From: Lepidodermella squamata
Taxonomy: Eukaryota > Gastrotricha
Direction: 5' to 3'
Length of the DNA stretch: 64,000 nucleotides
Assembly (NCBI GenBank): GCA_047495785.1
Contig: JBLDXI010000012.1
Location: 1,302,001 to 1,366,000 of the forward strand
A program made the translations under genes and the position numbers. Below, one piece after another: positions 39,587 through 53,092 of this stretch (the first letter of the stretch is position 1; every line of letters begins with the position of its first letter). The notes below the pieces were generated by a model. It was not told the origin of the DNA. It made no database searches and was given only the letters and a program-made list of their open reading frames with translations.

Positions 39587-40884
39587 ATGGCCTGCTCATA
39601 CACCTCGATCCCCTCGACCTTCGCCGCTGGCTACACCAGCCCGATGAACGTCGAGAGCCTGCTCCGCAACAAGGTCGACATCTACTCGCCGTCGTCTGTT
39701 GAGCGCAGCCTCATCAACGCCGCCGTCCCGACCCCGTTCGCCGCCGCCGCCGGCATCCACAACGTCAACGCCTTCGCCTCGTCCCCGATCGCCTACAACA
39801 CCTTCGCCTCGCCGATCGAGTGCGGAGCCGAGACCGGCCGCGTCTTCGGTGCCGAGTGCGGTGCCCAGCTGGCCGCCATCGTCGCCGCCCGCCTCAACAC
39901 CTTCGTCGGCCAGGAGGTGGCCGTCCGCATCGGCGCCCAGTGGGGAGCCGAGATGTGCGCCAAGCTGGGTGCCGAGCTCGCCGTCAAGCTCGTCAACGGC
40001 TGGCCGGTCGAGCAGTGCGCCCGCTGGTGCTACACCTTCGGAGCCGAGCACGGCGCCGAACTGGGTGCCATCATCGCCCAGCGCCTGGGTGCCATCTACA
40101 CCGCCGAGTTCGCCGCCCGCATCGGCGCCGAGCTCTTCGCCGACGTCTGCGCCAAGCAGTGCTACGTCATCGCCGCCCGCGTCGCCGAGTCGCGCTTCGG
40201 TGGTGCCCGCCTCGCCAACAACTGGACCGGCTCGTTCGAGCGCTTCGGTGGCATCAACTACCCGACCACCTTCGGCCCCTTCGGCGCCAACACCTGGTCG
40301 AACACCCTGTCGGCTGACAACAAGCTGTTCAACATCGCCTTCCGCCCGTCCTCCGAGGTCGAGCTCTACACCCTGACCCACCCGATCCGCATGATCGACG
40401 TCGAGGGCAACCGCCAGCTGTACCTGTGCTTCGAGCTCAAGGGCTTCAAGCCTGAGGAAGTCACCGTCACCCTGAACAAGGCCGAGCGCGCCGTCGTCGT
40501 CGAGGCTGCCCACGAGGCCAAGGACGGCAAGGAGCACACCGTCGCCCGCAAGTACTCGCGCAAGTTCGTCCTGCCCGAGGTTAGTAAATCACTGAACCTT
40601 CACCTACTTAAATGTTAATGCCATCTTTCTAGACCCTTGCCAAGATCGACCTGACCAAGGTTGAGCTCAAGTCGTGCCTGACCCAGGAGGGCCACCTCGT
40701 CGTCGAGTGCCAGCTGCCGAAGATGACCACCGAGGAGATCGCCAAGTGCCCGACCATGTCCGAGCTGTACAACAAGCTGCCCGCCTTCGGAGGCTTCAAC
40801 GCCGCCGTCCAGGCCTTCGGCGGCATCAACGGCGTCAACTGCCACGTCAACGCCGTCAAGCCCGTCACCGTCAAGACCGCCTAA
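39587..40884 (+). CDS. Small heat shock protein with GAE-repeat N-terminal domain, copy 3
   Basis: Exons 39587-40579 and 40633-40884 (53-nt intron) encode 414 residues. Exon sequence is closest to copy 2 (same FAAGYTS and AAAGIHN, same GVNCHVNAV end), whereas promoter, splice donor (GAG|GTTAGTAAATCA) and downstream U3 match copy 1. So the gene is a mosaic. Domains are as in copy 1: GAE-repeat region ~75-205, alpha-crystallin domain ~262-361, V-T-V near the end. Confidence 0.9.
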
Positions 40885-41224
40885 ATGAAAGCCACATCCA
40901 AAGAGAAGATGAGCAATTATGCGCAATGTTAAAGAACTTTGCTTGAGAGAAATTGTGATACCATTTGATGTGATACTCTAGTGTTATTTGCAGTTTTCCT
41001 CGAGACAGTAAAACAAGATATGTTGCGTAAAAATGGTCTGAGAATTCAGTATCATTCTTATTTAATTGCAAAAGATCGTGGAATTCGACAAAGAAGAAGT
41101 TCGCCACCACGCCATGAGCCATTTTTTTTGCAAAAATCCATACATTTTTGTATGCAAATGACCTATCTGGTTGCTGGATGCGAGACCGCAGAGGGCCTTT
41201 CAAAAACTTTGCTACTTTAATTTT

Positions 41225-41466
41225 AAGATCATACTTCTTGGGATCATTTCTTTATTTAGATTTGCCCCAACGTCAGCCTCATCTGACGACAAACCCAAAC
41301 CGCGATGACGAGGCGTGGTGACTGGCCCTGAGCGCGAACTTGGCCTCACGAGGCCGGCGACCTTTCCAGGGTGGCTGGGCTCGAGGTGGCCGTTGATGAA
41401 CGTTCCGGCCTGGTGGCTCTTTAATTAGGGCCACTTCCAGAGGGGTCAGTCGCTTTCAGAGCGGCT
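41225..41466 (+). ncRNA. U3: U3 small nucleolar RNA, copy 2
   Basis: About 241 nt with identical A box (GGGATCATTTCT), box B (GAGCGCGAA), box C (TGATGAACGTTCC) and 3' end (CAGAGCGGC + T run 41466-41472). It differs from copy 1 mainly in the variable stem between box B and box C. Octamer ATGCAAAT at 41152-41159. Confidence 0.9.
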
Positions 41467-41472
41467 TTTTTT

Positions 41473-42238
41473 AATGAAAAACAAAACCTGAATCGTTCCT
41501 CAAAACCACGTTTGAAAATATCTCAGAATAATAAATATTTTTTAGGTTTCCGTTAGAGATGATATAGCCATCAAGCAATCACTTCATCAATTTATCATGA
41601 AATCAGAAATCATTAAATCAGTCCGACGAATCTCAAAGTTATCAAAGCATGATGATATCCGCCTATTCGTCCAGTCGCCGGCGAATTATTCTTTTTAGCA
41701 TTAATAAGCTATAACTTCAGCAATCCATTTTATTATTGATAAAAAATCCCAAGTAAAAATTGGACAGAGGCTGCTGTAACTTGGATTAATCTGCACTCAA
41801 CCAAGGCTAAATCACAACCTCGTTTTGGCAAGTGATTTATTTTGTGCAGCTTCGTAGGTGTGCAGAGGAATTGTTTTGAGCTTTGGAGTCTCGAAATTCA
41901 ATAACAATTTCTTCGAATCGAGATACCTACTGTAAAAGGTAGGGAATTTTGCTCAACAATTTTCCGAAATTTAATTTTATTGTTTGATGTAGGTAGGTAC
42001 ATCAAACAACAGTCCGTTGCTAATATGTTATAGGCTCAATGATGACTTGTGAAGGCTATATCAGCTTGAATACATGGTAAAATGTGAAATAATTTGTTAG
42101 GATGGTTTTTCGAGTTATCAATCCAATTACCAATTGAAGACCCGATGCATTTCTACTGGTAACCAATTAGCCGACAATTATATTGATGATTACGCTCGAT
42201 TCAATTATTTGCCGCGCTTCGAGAATTAACGATTCCGG
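41473..42238. other. Gene-free interval
   Basis: AT-rich; only the promoter of copy G at its right end is recognised. Confidence 0.4.
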
Positions 42239-42247
42239 TATATAAAG
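42239..42247 (+). promoter_or_regulatory. TATA box of basic copy G
   Basis: TATATAAAG, 91 bp before the ATG; the surrounding region matches the promoter of copy B. Confidence 0.6.
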
Positions 42248-42329
42248 ACGATGGATATTAAAGAAAAATCATCAAGCTAAATTTGACTTAATCAATATAT
42301 AATTTTCGCTCAAATATCAAACCATAAAG

Positions 42330-42898
42330 ATGCGTGCTGTTTTCGCTTTGGCTGCTGTCCTTCTTATGGCTCTCGGTAATCTTTGAAAGCATTGTTTGGT
42401 CCAATAATCTTACTCGTTTTCTTACTTTCAGCTTTCTCCGAAGCTGAGGCTGGCCGTGGTAATAAGGGCAAAAGTGTCTCGAAGAGCGTCTCCTTCAGCG
42501 TGTCGTACAACCGGCAGCCGAAGAAGCACGCGATGAAGAAGCGCCCGGCCAAGAAGGCCTTCGTCGCTGGGCGCAAGCACCGCCGTGCCTCGTTCTCCAA
42601 GTCCGTGTCCGCGTCGGTGTCGGCCCGCACGAACAAGCACACCCGCAAGGTCTCCACCAAGAAGTTCATGCGCGTGCACAAGCGCGGATCCATGTCCGGC
42701 TCGTACTCGCGGTCGGGCTCCTTCGGCGGCTACAACAAGAAGCACGGCAGCAAGCGCCACGGTGGCAAGAAGTTTGGCGGCAAGAAGGGTGGCAAGCACG
42801 GCAAGGGTCGCAAGGGCAGCAAGAGCGGCAGCTACTCGGCCTCCAACAACTTCTCCTACTCGGTCGCCGTCGAGACCGGTGCTGCTCCCGCTAAATAA
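42330..42898 (+). CDS. Basic secreted Lys/Gly/Ser-rich protein, copy G
   Basis: Exons 42330-42375 and 42432-42898 (56-nt intron) encode 170 residues. Signal peptide MRAVFALAAVLLMAL-AFSEAEA. The body includes SFSVSYN (as in F) and a short Gly-Lys section (KKHGSKRHGGKKFGGKKGGK). Promoter matches copy B but the 3' UTR matches copy F, so the gene looks recombinant. A U6 gene starts 213 bp downstream. Confidence 0.85.
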
Positions 42899-43110
42899 AA
42901 ACATTTCAGAAAGAAAAGCGTCGTATGAGCTTCTTCAATGATAATTTATTCCGAAGTCTAATATTGAAATAAAGTTGAAAAGATCTTCGCTAGTCTTCAT
43001 TTCTCCTTAATTCCAATTTACCAATGAATTTTGAATATTCAAATCAGATAAACTGAAATTTTTCCGCATCGCGGATTCGGCTCAAATGGCTGCTTGAAGT
43101 TGTCGTTATT

Positions 43111-43127
43111 GTCAATCTTCGGATTGG

Positions 43128-43166
<39 letters not shown>

Positions 43167-43216
43167 GGCCCCTGCGCAAGGATGACACGCAAAATCGTGA
43201 AGCGTTCCATATTTTT
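43111..43216 (+). ncRNA. U6: U6 spliceosomal snRNA, copy 4
   Basis: 106 nt, identical body to the other three; terminator TTTTT (43212-43216). Upstream shares GTCGTTATT and part of the proximal region with copies 2 and 3. Confidence 0.97.
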
Positions 43217-44582
43217 CTATTACATCAGTCGGATTGGAAGCAGCCATATTTTACCTGCGAGCGATCCGTCGACCTATTTTCATTTTTCGTCAATTAGCGT
43301 AACAAGCTACAATTAGTCACGGTGTCACTACTCTTGGCCGCTAACGCGTTATCGAATTCTCCTTTCTTCCAAATCGTAGCTATACATAAGGGGCTTGAAA
43401 CTTGAGGCTAGTGGAAATGCCAGCTGAACTGCACTTCATCGATAATAAGGAGGCTGAAGGCAGGTCAAGTTCTGGAACTAGGATTGAACTTGAAGAAAAT
43501 GTGTATAGATTAAGCCCTTCAGCGCACTTCATCTTCATGTTTTTGCTTGTTATGTTGATGACCCTCATTTGATCTTCATTGTTTACAAGGGATTTCAAGA
43601 AACAGGTTCTTGAATAACAAAAAACGGGCTTTGTAATGAAGGAGAAAAACAGCAACTGTCGCCTATTGACGTTCAGTGATTACGAATAAAAGTGGCCCAG
43701 ACGAGCGGATAAACAGCCAGCGTAGCAAATAGCCGTGACAAGTGGCCATACATCTTCTCAGCTACCATCTGCGGTGATGATAAGCAGGGTGTATAACAGC
43801 ATCCAGGACGCACATGGGGTCTCATCCAGAGTTATAAAGGCGGGTTTATTAAGGCGGCTGCTGGCGCACTCACTCACCTTCGAGGCCGGCCGGAAGAGCG
43901 CATCAGCAGCAGAAGCAGTATGGCTGTTTCATCATCATAGCTGAGCGCTATATACGATGAAAAATCGCGCCCGCCTCTTGTCAACTGAGTAAATAAACAC
44001 ACGGATGCGGAACCCGGCTCGGTCGCTAACCAACTATACACGGCGCCGTCGTCGTGTTTGCTCAGGCCTCTCGAGCGACGGCTCGATGATTCATCCGCCG
44101 ACTTTTTCTGTTGATATAATATAAGCGTAGCAGTGTATATTCGACTTTGTCAGCTATCTTATCGCAGCGGCGGGACCGGGTATACGCTCTTGTGCCTGCG
44201 ACGCTTAGATAAGGCACATAATTGTGATATTATTAATGAAAACACGGGGCCATAAATAACTTTATACTCCCCTCGTTATAATTACTATTACGCGCTACGG
44301 TGTTGTTTTAGTCAGCCCGGGTTCCGGATTGGTACCCACAATCAATATTATTATCACGAACTCCCCTTAGTATTATACCACTTGGCTCGGTGTTTAATTT
44401 ATCAATTTTTTCCTTCTCTCTTTTGATAGATAACACAATTATTCATCGGTGAAAAATTACCAAATCGCGCACTCGAAATAGTTAAATGTAGCGCGAGCTC
44501 TCGGAATCGGAAATTTTTAAATAATATAATAGCGGCTATTTTGTTTACGTTTCTTATTGCCGCGCCTCACGAACAAGAAAAA
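43217..44582. other. Upstream region of the latrophilin-like gene
   Basis: 1.4 kb without a supported gene. It probably contains the receptor promoter and 5' UTR; no clear TATA box seen near 44500. Confidence 0.4.
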
Positions 44583-47500
44583 ATGTGCCAAAATTTGATA
44601 TTTTTGCTAAAATTACTCATCGTTACCGCTGTCATGGCGACGACCTGTTACGCCACGGTCGTAATTCCTGACGAGTCGGGATTTGTCAATAACTGGAAGC
44701 TCTTGCTATCTGAAAAAAGTAAGTTAAAAATTCAATATTTTTGGGTGAAGTCTAAATAATCCTCAGAAATTTGTATATTTAATTTGAAGATAACCTTCTT
44801 ATTACTTCCAATTTAAAAAATTACAAAAAATAAAAAAATGTCCAAAATGAGGTCAAATTGTTTATTTAACCATTTTTCCAGGCTGCGAAGCTGTTGAATA
44901 CCATCCTGGTTTATCGAGGGAAGTTCTCGGCTGTGAAGAGCAGAAAGTATCGTTGAACTGCAGCGATCAGGCCGATTCAGCGATAGTCGTTTGCGAGGCG
45001 TTGTTCGGTCGCGATAACCTTCACGAATGCGCCCCAGCCCGATCGCTCGACACAAGTTGCGCCTCACTCGATGCTATCAATATCGTCACGGAAGAGTGCC
45101 AATGGAAGCCGCACTGCAGTATCAAAGCTTCAAAACACGAATTCGCTGATCCTTGCCCGAATCAGTCAAAATTTTTACGCATTAAATATATTTGCCTAAA
45201 TCGTAAGAAATTTTCATTTTTTTCGTTGAATTATGTTAATTTATTCGATTTTTAATTTAGGGTTATACGGAGCCTCGCTATTGACAACCACAACTACAAC
45301 TACAACGGCAGCACCCAATATTGGCACTGAATCCACAACTCAGCCATTGTAAGTTGATTTTTCGGAAATTTCCGAAATATTTTTTAGAAAAATGTGAATA
45401 ATTCCCAAATTTTTCATTTCCTTTTCAGGTTTTGCCCGGCGACCATAAACCGTGGAATCAATTTTCCTCGGACTGAGGCCGGCAAAAATGCCTTTGTCGA
45501 TTGTCCAGGTCGCGACGATTTGATAAAAATTACGGCTACCAGTGCTAAAAAGCGACGAGATCTACCCTACGCCCGCTTCAAATGCGGAATTGACGGCGAG
45601 TGGAAAGGCAGGCCTGATCTCAGCCGTTGCGAATCCGAAGTCGGCGAACAGATGAAAAAGCTTGCCGAGGAAGTCAGCCAAGGGTCGAAACCGCCTGTCG
45701 ACGCGGCGAGGAGTCTCGAGTCGAAAACGGCCCAGACTAAAATGACATACGGCGGTGATTTAATTTCTACTGTCGACGCGATTCAAAAAACTGCGAATGC
45801 TAGTGCGAAAACGGAGAAAAGCTTGACGAGACCACCCGAAGCTGAGTCGGTGAATCAAGTCGCGAAATCACTGGCCCGAAGCGGGTCGTCCCTCCTATCG
45901 GACGAGCAATTCCCAATATGGGCTGATCTTCCTGAATTTAAGCAGGACGTAGCCGCGACTCGTTTGATGGAAGGCATCGAACAGTCGATGATGTCTGAGG
46001 CCGAGGCGAGGAGTAAAATTTCGGTCAAGGGCGATTTACCAGACTTTGGCGATACAGACACAACCCTGCATTTGGAGGACAACATCATCGCCGAAGTTTC
46101 GGTGGTAAATGTCGAAAAATTGCAGGGGAAACAGTCGAAGGAATTTCCGAAAAAGCTGAAAGAGCAGAAACAACAGGAGAAGAAAGAATCAACATCGCCT
46201 CTGGACTTAAAGATTTTCATCGACGACGATGAATCTGTCGTCATGCCGACTTCTCAGCTTCAAAAATATTCGGAAAACGGTTTGGCTAAGGTTGTCTACA
46301 TCCAGTACCGTAATTTGGAGCGGTTTATGGGCTTCACGGCCGATTTGCCGAGTTTCAATGATTCATTCTCGAATCGTGGCCCGGTCAATGGCGAAGGTAC
46401 GGATGAAGAGGGAAATTCCTACGTGAACTTCCCAATGGCTGGCCAGACGCGATCGCATGTCCTTAACAGTAAAATTGTGACTATTTCCATGGGCGAGCGG
46501 CATAGGGTTAAGATGCAGCTCGACGAACCAGTTATCTTCACTCTGAGGCACGAAAAGGTGAGAAATATTATTCCTTCTAAATTGTTTTATTGAGAATTTT
46601 AAATTTTTTTCAGATTGATGATCGCCAGAAACCAATTTGCTGCTTCTGGGACTACAATCCTTGGTTAGTTTTGGCTGGAATTATTTTTTCAGAATATTTT
46701 TTTAGTGGAGTGACCAAATTACAAAATTCGGCCCTTGTCTCCTTTTTTATTTTGATTAAAAATACCACGAATTTTGAGTGCGTGAATAATTTTGAATGTT
46801 GGTACCTTTTTTGGTTCCGCAACAGGCATCATTATTGTCTCGCTTAAAGTGAGACCTATAGTGGCTACTAATTAAATTTGAATCAAATTTAAATTTTATT
46901 TTTTATTTTTAGGACTTATCGCGGAAGTTGGTCTGCTGAAGGCTGCTATCGCGTTCGCACCAACTCGACTCACACGACTTGCGGTTGTAACCATCTGACG
47001 AGTTTCGCCATTCTAGTCGACGTCAGTGGTATGGACGCTGAGGTATGCGAGCGCGCATTCCGCTCATTGAGATAAAGCAGAATAAAATCTGCCTTTAAAC
47101 GGCTGGAATATAAAGCCTTAATACCGGCTGTAAATTAGACATTTTTCTCGCTGTAATGCTGCCAAATTCGCATTGTTCCGCCGAGTTTTACCACAGTCAC
47201 GAGTGCTAAAGCCGGGTTTAAAATTCATTAAAAATGACCACTTATCTTATCACATAAAATAGGGCACAAAATTATTTGAAAATGAACAAATTAGGGAAGA
47301 ATATTTAGAAAATGTTTGATATTTTATCGTTAATATTATTCCTTCAGACCGCTGAGCATGACCGAGAATGGCTGTCAATCATCACAATCGCAGGCTGTTC
47401 GATTTCGTCCGTTTGCCTCCTCTTATTCTGGTTCACCTTTCAATTTATCGACAGGTTGGCGCAAAATTAGTCAATTTCTTGAATTTTTTAAATTTTGACA

Positions 47501-50500
47501 ATTTTTTTTTCTAGAAAATTGGATAGCGATCAGCGGACAGTTCACAAGCACCTTGCAGCGTGTCTGTTTTTCGGCGAGGCTCTTTTTATTACCGGCATTC
47601 GCCACGCAGCGGTATTTCCCATCGCTTGCAAACTCGTCGCTGGATTCCTGCAATTTTTCTTCACCTCCGCCTTCGTATGGATGCTACTCGAGGGTGTACA
47701 AATCGCGATTAAGCTCAATGAACTTATGCCTTCTACAACCCGCAAATGGCCCATTTATTACCTCGCCGCCTACGGTAAAAGTCGCTACTATAGCGGAAAT
47801 TGATTTTTTTGTCTTAAATCGCTCAAGTGACCTTATTTAAATACTTTTTTGTCACAGGCACGAGTATTTTACTAGTCGGACTTACTGCGGGCGTTTCGGG
47901 CCTTGAGGCGTACGGCGATGGAAAAATGTAAGTGTTGACCCCCTCTTCAACCCTCGAATTGTACCCTTTGATAATATAATTGCTTTATCGCTTCATTTAC
48001 CCTAATTGCATAATCAATTAATTTTGCGTGAAAATATCGCTACTATTATTATTTCAGTTGCTGGCTGCACGGCCGTTGGCTACTCTACTTTGTGGTACCT
48101 GTTGGCTTAGTTATTTTTGTAAGTCATTTCTCGTGTTAATTATTTCGTTTTATAGTAATAATACTCGGAAGCTGGCGTCATTAATCATTTTTTGTTACCT
48201 TCTCTCGCCGGTGTGTATGCGCTCGTTTTCCGGTTCGCGGCCGAAAAACAGCTCATGCGTATAATAACGCGTCATTATCAAACATATATGTGCGCTCGCA
48301 TTTACAATATTCACATGTTTACTCGTATTTTTAGGTGAACGTGTTCATTCTCAGCTACCTGATCTGTAAAGCCTGCTCGCTGTTAACCCACGCTAACGAT
48401 CACATCGTTTGCGCAGCTGGCAAGGAATCTAAGCTTTATCAAACAAGGTAAAAAATAATTCCCTATTTTTTGCGATTAATTACTGTAATTTTAATAATTT
48501 TAGATCTACGATAAAAGGAATCGCTGCGGCGACGATTTTGCTGGGCCTGACCTGGTCTTTTGGGTTCCTTTACATCAATCAACATCTTGTAATTGCGGCG
48601 TATCTCTTCGCGATCTTCAACAGTCTACAGGTGAGTAGAGAAATTAAATTTCGCGGTGTGACCTCACGGCTGTCAGCTTTCAGCCTATGACCTCACCCGT
48701 AAATACAATTATGTTTGCGTCACGCGTCTGGGATAACACGAGTTTTTATAATAATAATTATAATAAAAGGTCGCATGCAGGTGAGGCTAAGGTGCGTCAG
48801 AAAACAGAGCGGCCGATTAAGTGCTATATAGGCGTAAACAAAGTACGGCATAATACAGGTCTGCTGACTCGGCGCATCTAAGAAGTGCCCTTTATAGTAA
48901 GTATGTATACGAAGAAGTCTCTTTGGCCTGGCGCGCCTTAAAATGTGTACTCGGGCGTGTGTGACAAGGTATGTACTGCACGTGATAATATGCAACATTT
49001 TATCGCACTGTTTGTTATTACTATGGGGGGTGATGCTGCCTCATAATTCAGTTATATTATTATTATTTACTGCAGTAGCCTGCTTTTCACCTGCGAGATG
49101 CTTTTACAGTAGTCTCGCCTACAAATAAAGCTATAACGCACTAGCTGAAGGGTCATTGACATTTTCAAATATAATTTCTAAATTTTGAGAGCCATTTAAT
49201 TTTAACTATATATAGCAATTCATTTAAAATCTAGATTAAATTTTTTATGAGGTCACTCGTGATCTCTTAGTTCAGTGACTCATTGCTATTAGTCACCCTC
49301 TAAAATTGTGTTTTGTATCTATAGGGATTCCTGATATTTTTATTTTTCTGCGTCTTCAACAAATGGGTCCGTCGGCAATATGCAGCTTGGTTTCGAGGCG
49401 TGTGTTGTTGCAGCAGTAACAACTCAGCGTATTACCAGGAGAATAACAAAAATCTAGCTGCAAATCGAACCCCGGCGTATTTGGCCCGAAACGACCAGCT
49501 ATTAGCCGGCCAACACTTGAGTCCTTACCTCGACAGCGAGTATTCGACTCAGTCATCGTCCTGCTGCTTCCCGAGCCGGTCGTCCTCAGCCGCCCGCAAC
49601 CAATCGCGACGCGGTCTCATCGCTGGTAATAAAGGCCTACTCTACTTTGGTAATAACCCAGTGACGCCGACGGCGCCATCGATCAACTCGAATACGACGA
49701 ATAGCAGCAGCCAGCCGGGCACTGATCACTCGTCAAGTCAGTTACTATCGCTGTCGTCCTCCTCAACCGCCGCTAACCAAACTAACCACAACAACAACCG
49801 AATTACCCAAAACGTAATAATACCTCTTTTCCCCCCAGTTTTTTCACTAATTTTTTCGCTGGCGTGTATTAATTTTAATTACAGACGCTGAAACTTATAG
49901 CTTCGTAATTAATCAATTTTACGCGAAATTCATCGTAATATAATTGATCTATAACCCGAGGGCAAGCTTAAACCATGTAATTTTATATGGATTCTATAAA
50001 CGGGCGTTTTGTCCGACGCAAATCGCGCCCCACGCGTCATTAATTTGCGATTAAATTCTAATTTCGCCAATGGCTACGTCTTTGACGCAAACCTCAATGA
50101 ATTATGCTACATAGTCTGGAATTCTAAAAAAAAACATGGTAATTTGTTGATTAAAAATTGCGCCTTGGGTGCATCACTGGGCCTAGTTTTATTTTCATAC
50201 CCAAAAAATCAATTACTGAATCGTTTGCATCACTATTTACGGATTTCCACACCCTTATTAGGTGAAAAAAACTGTCATTTTTTATTGTGTAAATTCAGTC
50301 AACGCAGCTACTTCTGCTACGTTACGCCGGTAATTTAATACCAGCTTTTTTTATTGTTGTAAATAATAATTTTTAAGTGTAATACACCTAAATATGGATT
50401 TTTCATTTGGGCCTTGATCTGAAGCTACTGCTAATAGCCGGCTTTTTTTATTATATTTTTGTCTCGTCGCTTATTATTCGGCAAAATATTTGCGCCATTT

Positions 50501-53092
50501 TCGCGCGCGCTCACGCAAACACACGAGCGGCGCCAGTTTAGGGCGGCGAATTCCTGAACAAATATTATTATCACTGCCGATTATATCATCGCTATCATTA
50601 TATTCCACTTCTCTGCGTGTCCAGTCCGCCGCTTGTCAACCAAGCGGCGCTTCGCCGTTTTGTTCCGCAGCGGGCCAGAAAATACGAAAAAAACTGCGGC
50701 TTTATTATTGCATTGCCAGTTCATTTATGTCGCTAGACAATTTATATTAATAGTATTTTTACAGTAGTTTGCTGTAATAATGGAATATTTCCACCGCAAT
50801 TGGGCGCGGCACTGGCACGCAAAACCAGAGATTTGGCTGTAGGATATCCGTGCGTTGTTGAACCGCATTTAGGCACATATTAACGACGGCTTATAACTTA
50901 TTCATGAGAGCCGGGCGAAAATTCCCGAACCCCCCACGCGCTTTTGTTTTTTCAATAAAATATCGCGCGGCACTTTCCAGGGTTGGAACAGAACAAATCA
51001 CCCGTCGTCCAACTGCCAAGGCATGCATAAATTATTGTTTTTTTTCTATAAAAAAAAACCTGCTTAATGTGAGCGGTTGAGCGCTTTGTTTCCTGTCGCT
51101 TCCCTTTATTACTCAATGTTGCCTTTGAACGGAGCCAAAGCCGCTTTAAAAAACGTGTGATCAATAATGTTTTCATGCATTCATTTTGCTTTATAGATTC
51201 TTGTGAGGATGTTCAAAAGCCGATTTACTCCCCAGGCGTCGGCGGCAGTCGCCACGTCAGTCGACACTCACCTTCCAGCGCCTCCATTGGCAGTAACAGT
51301 CGACGAAGCAAAGTCCTACTTGCCAGATCTGATTCTTGGAAAATGTACCAGCCCCCAGCAGTCATTACCCCAGCCCAATCTGGCACAACAGCAAATTCAG
51401 ACTCACTCTCAGCAAGGTATAAAATCTCGATTTTCTTACATTTTTTGCGATAGGCTTTTTTTACCTCATAGTGATCGATTTTTTTTATGAGTATTCCCTC
51501 AGTGAATGGATGTCAAAAGTGGTCTTATGACTAATTTTAGGCGAACTAAAAGTGCGAAGTCCTTAAATCTTATATACCTGATCCTTTGCCCTCGCTAATC
51601 AGGGTCTTGACGTTTTTTCTTGTTATGTGCACCCACTACATTGAAGTGTTCTCGCAAAGCCGGAAATATTATTGTTTTGCGTCGAAAACACTCCCATTCA
51701 TAAAAATTATTGCCATTTTTGAGCTTGCCTTTTTAGGTCAGAATAATAAAAATAGGTCTTAGTAGGTCACTAATCTCTGCATTATTACTTGATTTTGAAG
51801 AAAAATAGAGAAACACGTAATGTTTATCTGTGGAAAATTATTAAGGCGGACTTTTTATTTTTATTTTTAATTGTTATTTCATTAATTTTCGCTGGGAAAT
51901 ACAATTTCCCCCAAGATTGTTCCTTTATATTGAATACATCAAAATTATTAGTTGAAATTAAACTTTTCGTGTTTTTCTATTAGATCTGAATCAAAGGCTG
52001 GTATCAAGTACACCGTTCCAACATACGTCTTCGACCCGGCCGGATCAACCGCAGTCGCAGTTAACCGCGTGCAGTACCCAGTCAGCAGTCGAAACGGGGC
52101 CACCTTCAAAGACTCCCAATTCGACAACTTCAAACGACCGCACTCGACCTACGCAAATAGCCAGCAATAACAACGCAGATTACGTCAACATGAACAATAA
52201 TAAAATCGAGGCCCAAATTCTAGTCGCACACCCGCCGGCCTCTTACGCCAATAATAACGCCTATGACAGTCTGATATTCAGCGAATCTAATTGCGATACC
52301 GATAACGTGACCGATTACATGGCACAAGCTTTCGCGATGGCTAGTGATGACTCGAAAGTCGCTCGGGAATTGACGGAATTCGACGCGAAATTCGCGACGA
52401 AAGCTATCATGGAGGAAGATGATGATGACTTTGAAGAGCAGGAATCTAAAATTGCGACGGCCATCCACCGCGCCGAGCCTGTTCACGTGTTGTGCAGTAA
52501 ATCGAAGACATTCAGCGACTTCTTATCAGCCCTGGTAAAACAACACGAGCAGGGGCTGATCGATGAGGAAACAGCTCAGTTAGGGAATCGGATGTTCGTC
52601 TCTCGAATTTTCGAGAGGAGTAACAACGATTTGGACGGCATCAGTGAAACTCCTGCCTCGTCAAATTCTTCGCTTTCGATAAGTGGAATGCCTGATATCT
52701 ACGCGCCTTTAGACGATTTGCACGTCTCAACTGGCTCGTTGGAGAAAACTAGGCCGAACTCGAAAGTCGCGGCGAAACGAAATGATTCCGGGTTTTGTTC
52801 GAACAAAGCCCAGCCTAATACTTGCAGCTCTGAAGACCGATCGCCGGTCGTCGAATTCGCGAAGCAGTTCCCGCCGAAACGGTTGGATAAATCGTGCTCA
52901 GACAGCGCGTTATTCGTGAAGGCGAGCGTTAGCAGTCGCGAAATTAAGGCGGCTGAGCATGACGCGGATATGTTCGATGACACGGATGGCGATAATCTGC
53001 TGCTTGTCGACACAACAGCGCCGTCGCACGTCAGATCGCTAACGCTGTTGCCGAGTGCTAGCAATGAATCGTCGTCACGTGATTTTTACTGA
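44583..53092 (+). CDS. lat-1/Cirl-like: Latrophilin-type adhesion GPCR
   Basis: Fifteen exons (44583-44718, 44882-45202, 45261-45348, 45429-46557, 46614-46663, 46913-47042, 47348-47454, 47515-47774, 47858-47927, 48058-48118, 48335-48447, 48504-48630, 49325-49813, 51197-51416, 51984-53092) join in frame to 1469 residues. Signal peptide; rhamnose-binding lectin (SUEL) domain ~46-150; Thr-rich linker; hormone-receptor domain ~184-250; GAIN domain ~250-560; GPS with the self-cleavage site HL|T at 603/604 ([12 protein letters not shown]); seven helices ~620-885; ~585-residue Ser/Asn/Gln-rich cytoplasmic tail. This order is that of latrophilin/Cirl/LAT-1, receptors for teneurin-type adhesion and tissue polarity. 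The tail ends DFY, unlike the vertebrate PDZ ligand. Exons 13-15 were joined by phase and are the least certain. Confidence 0.88.
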
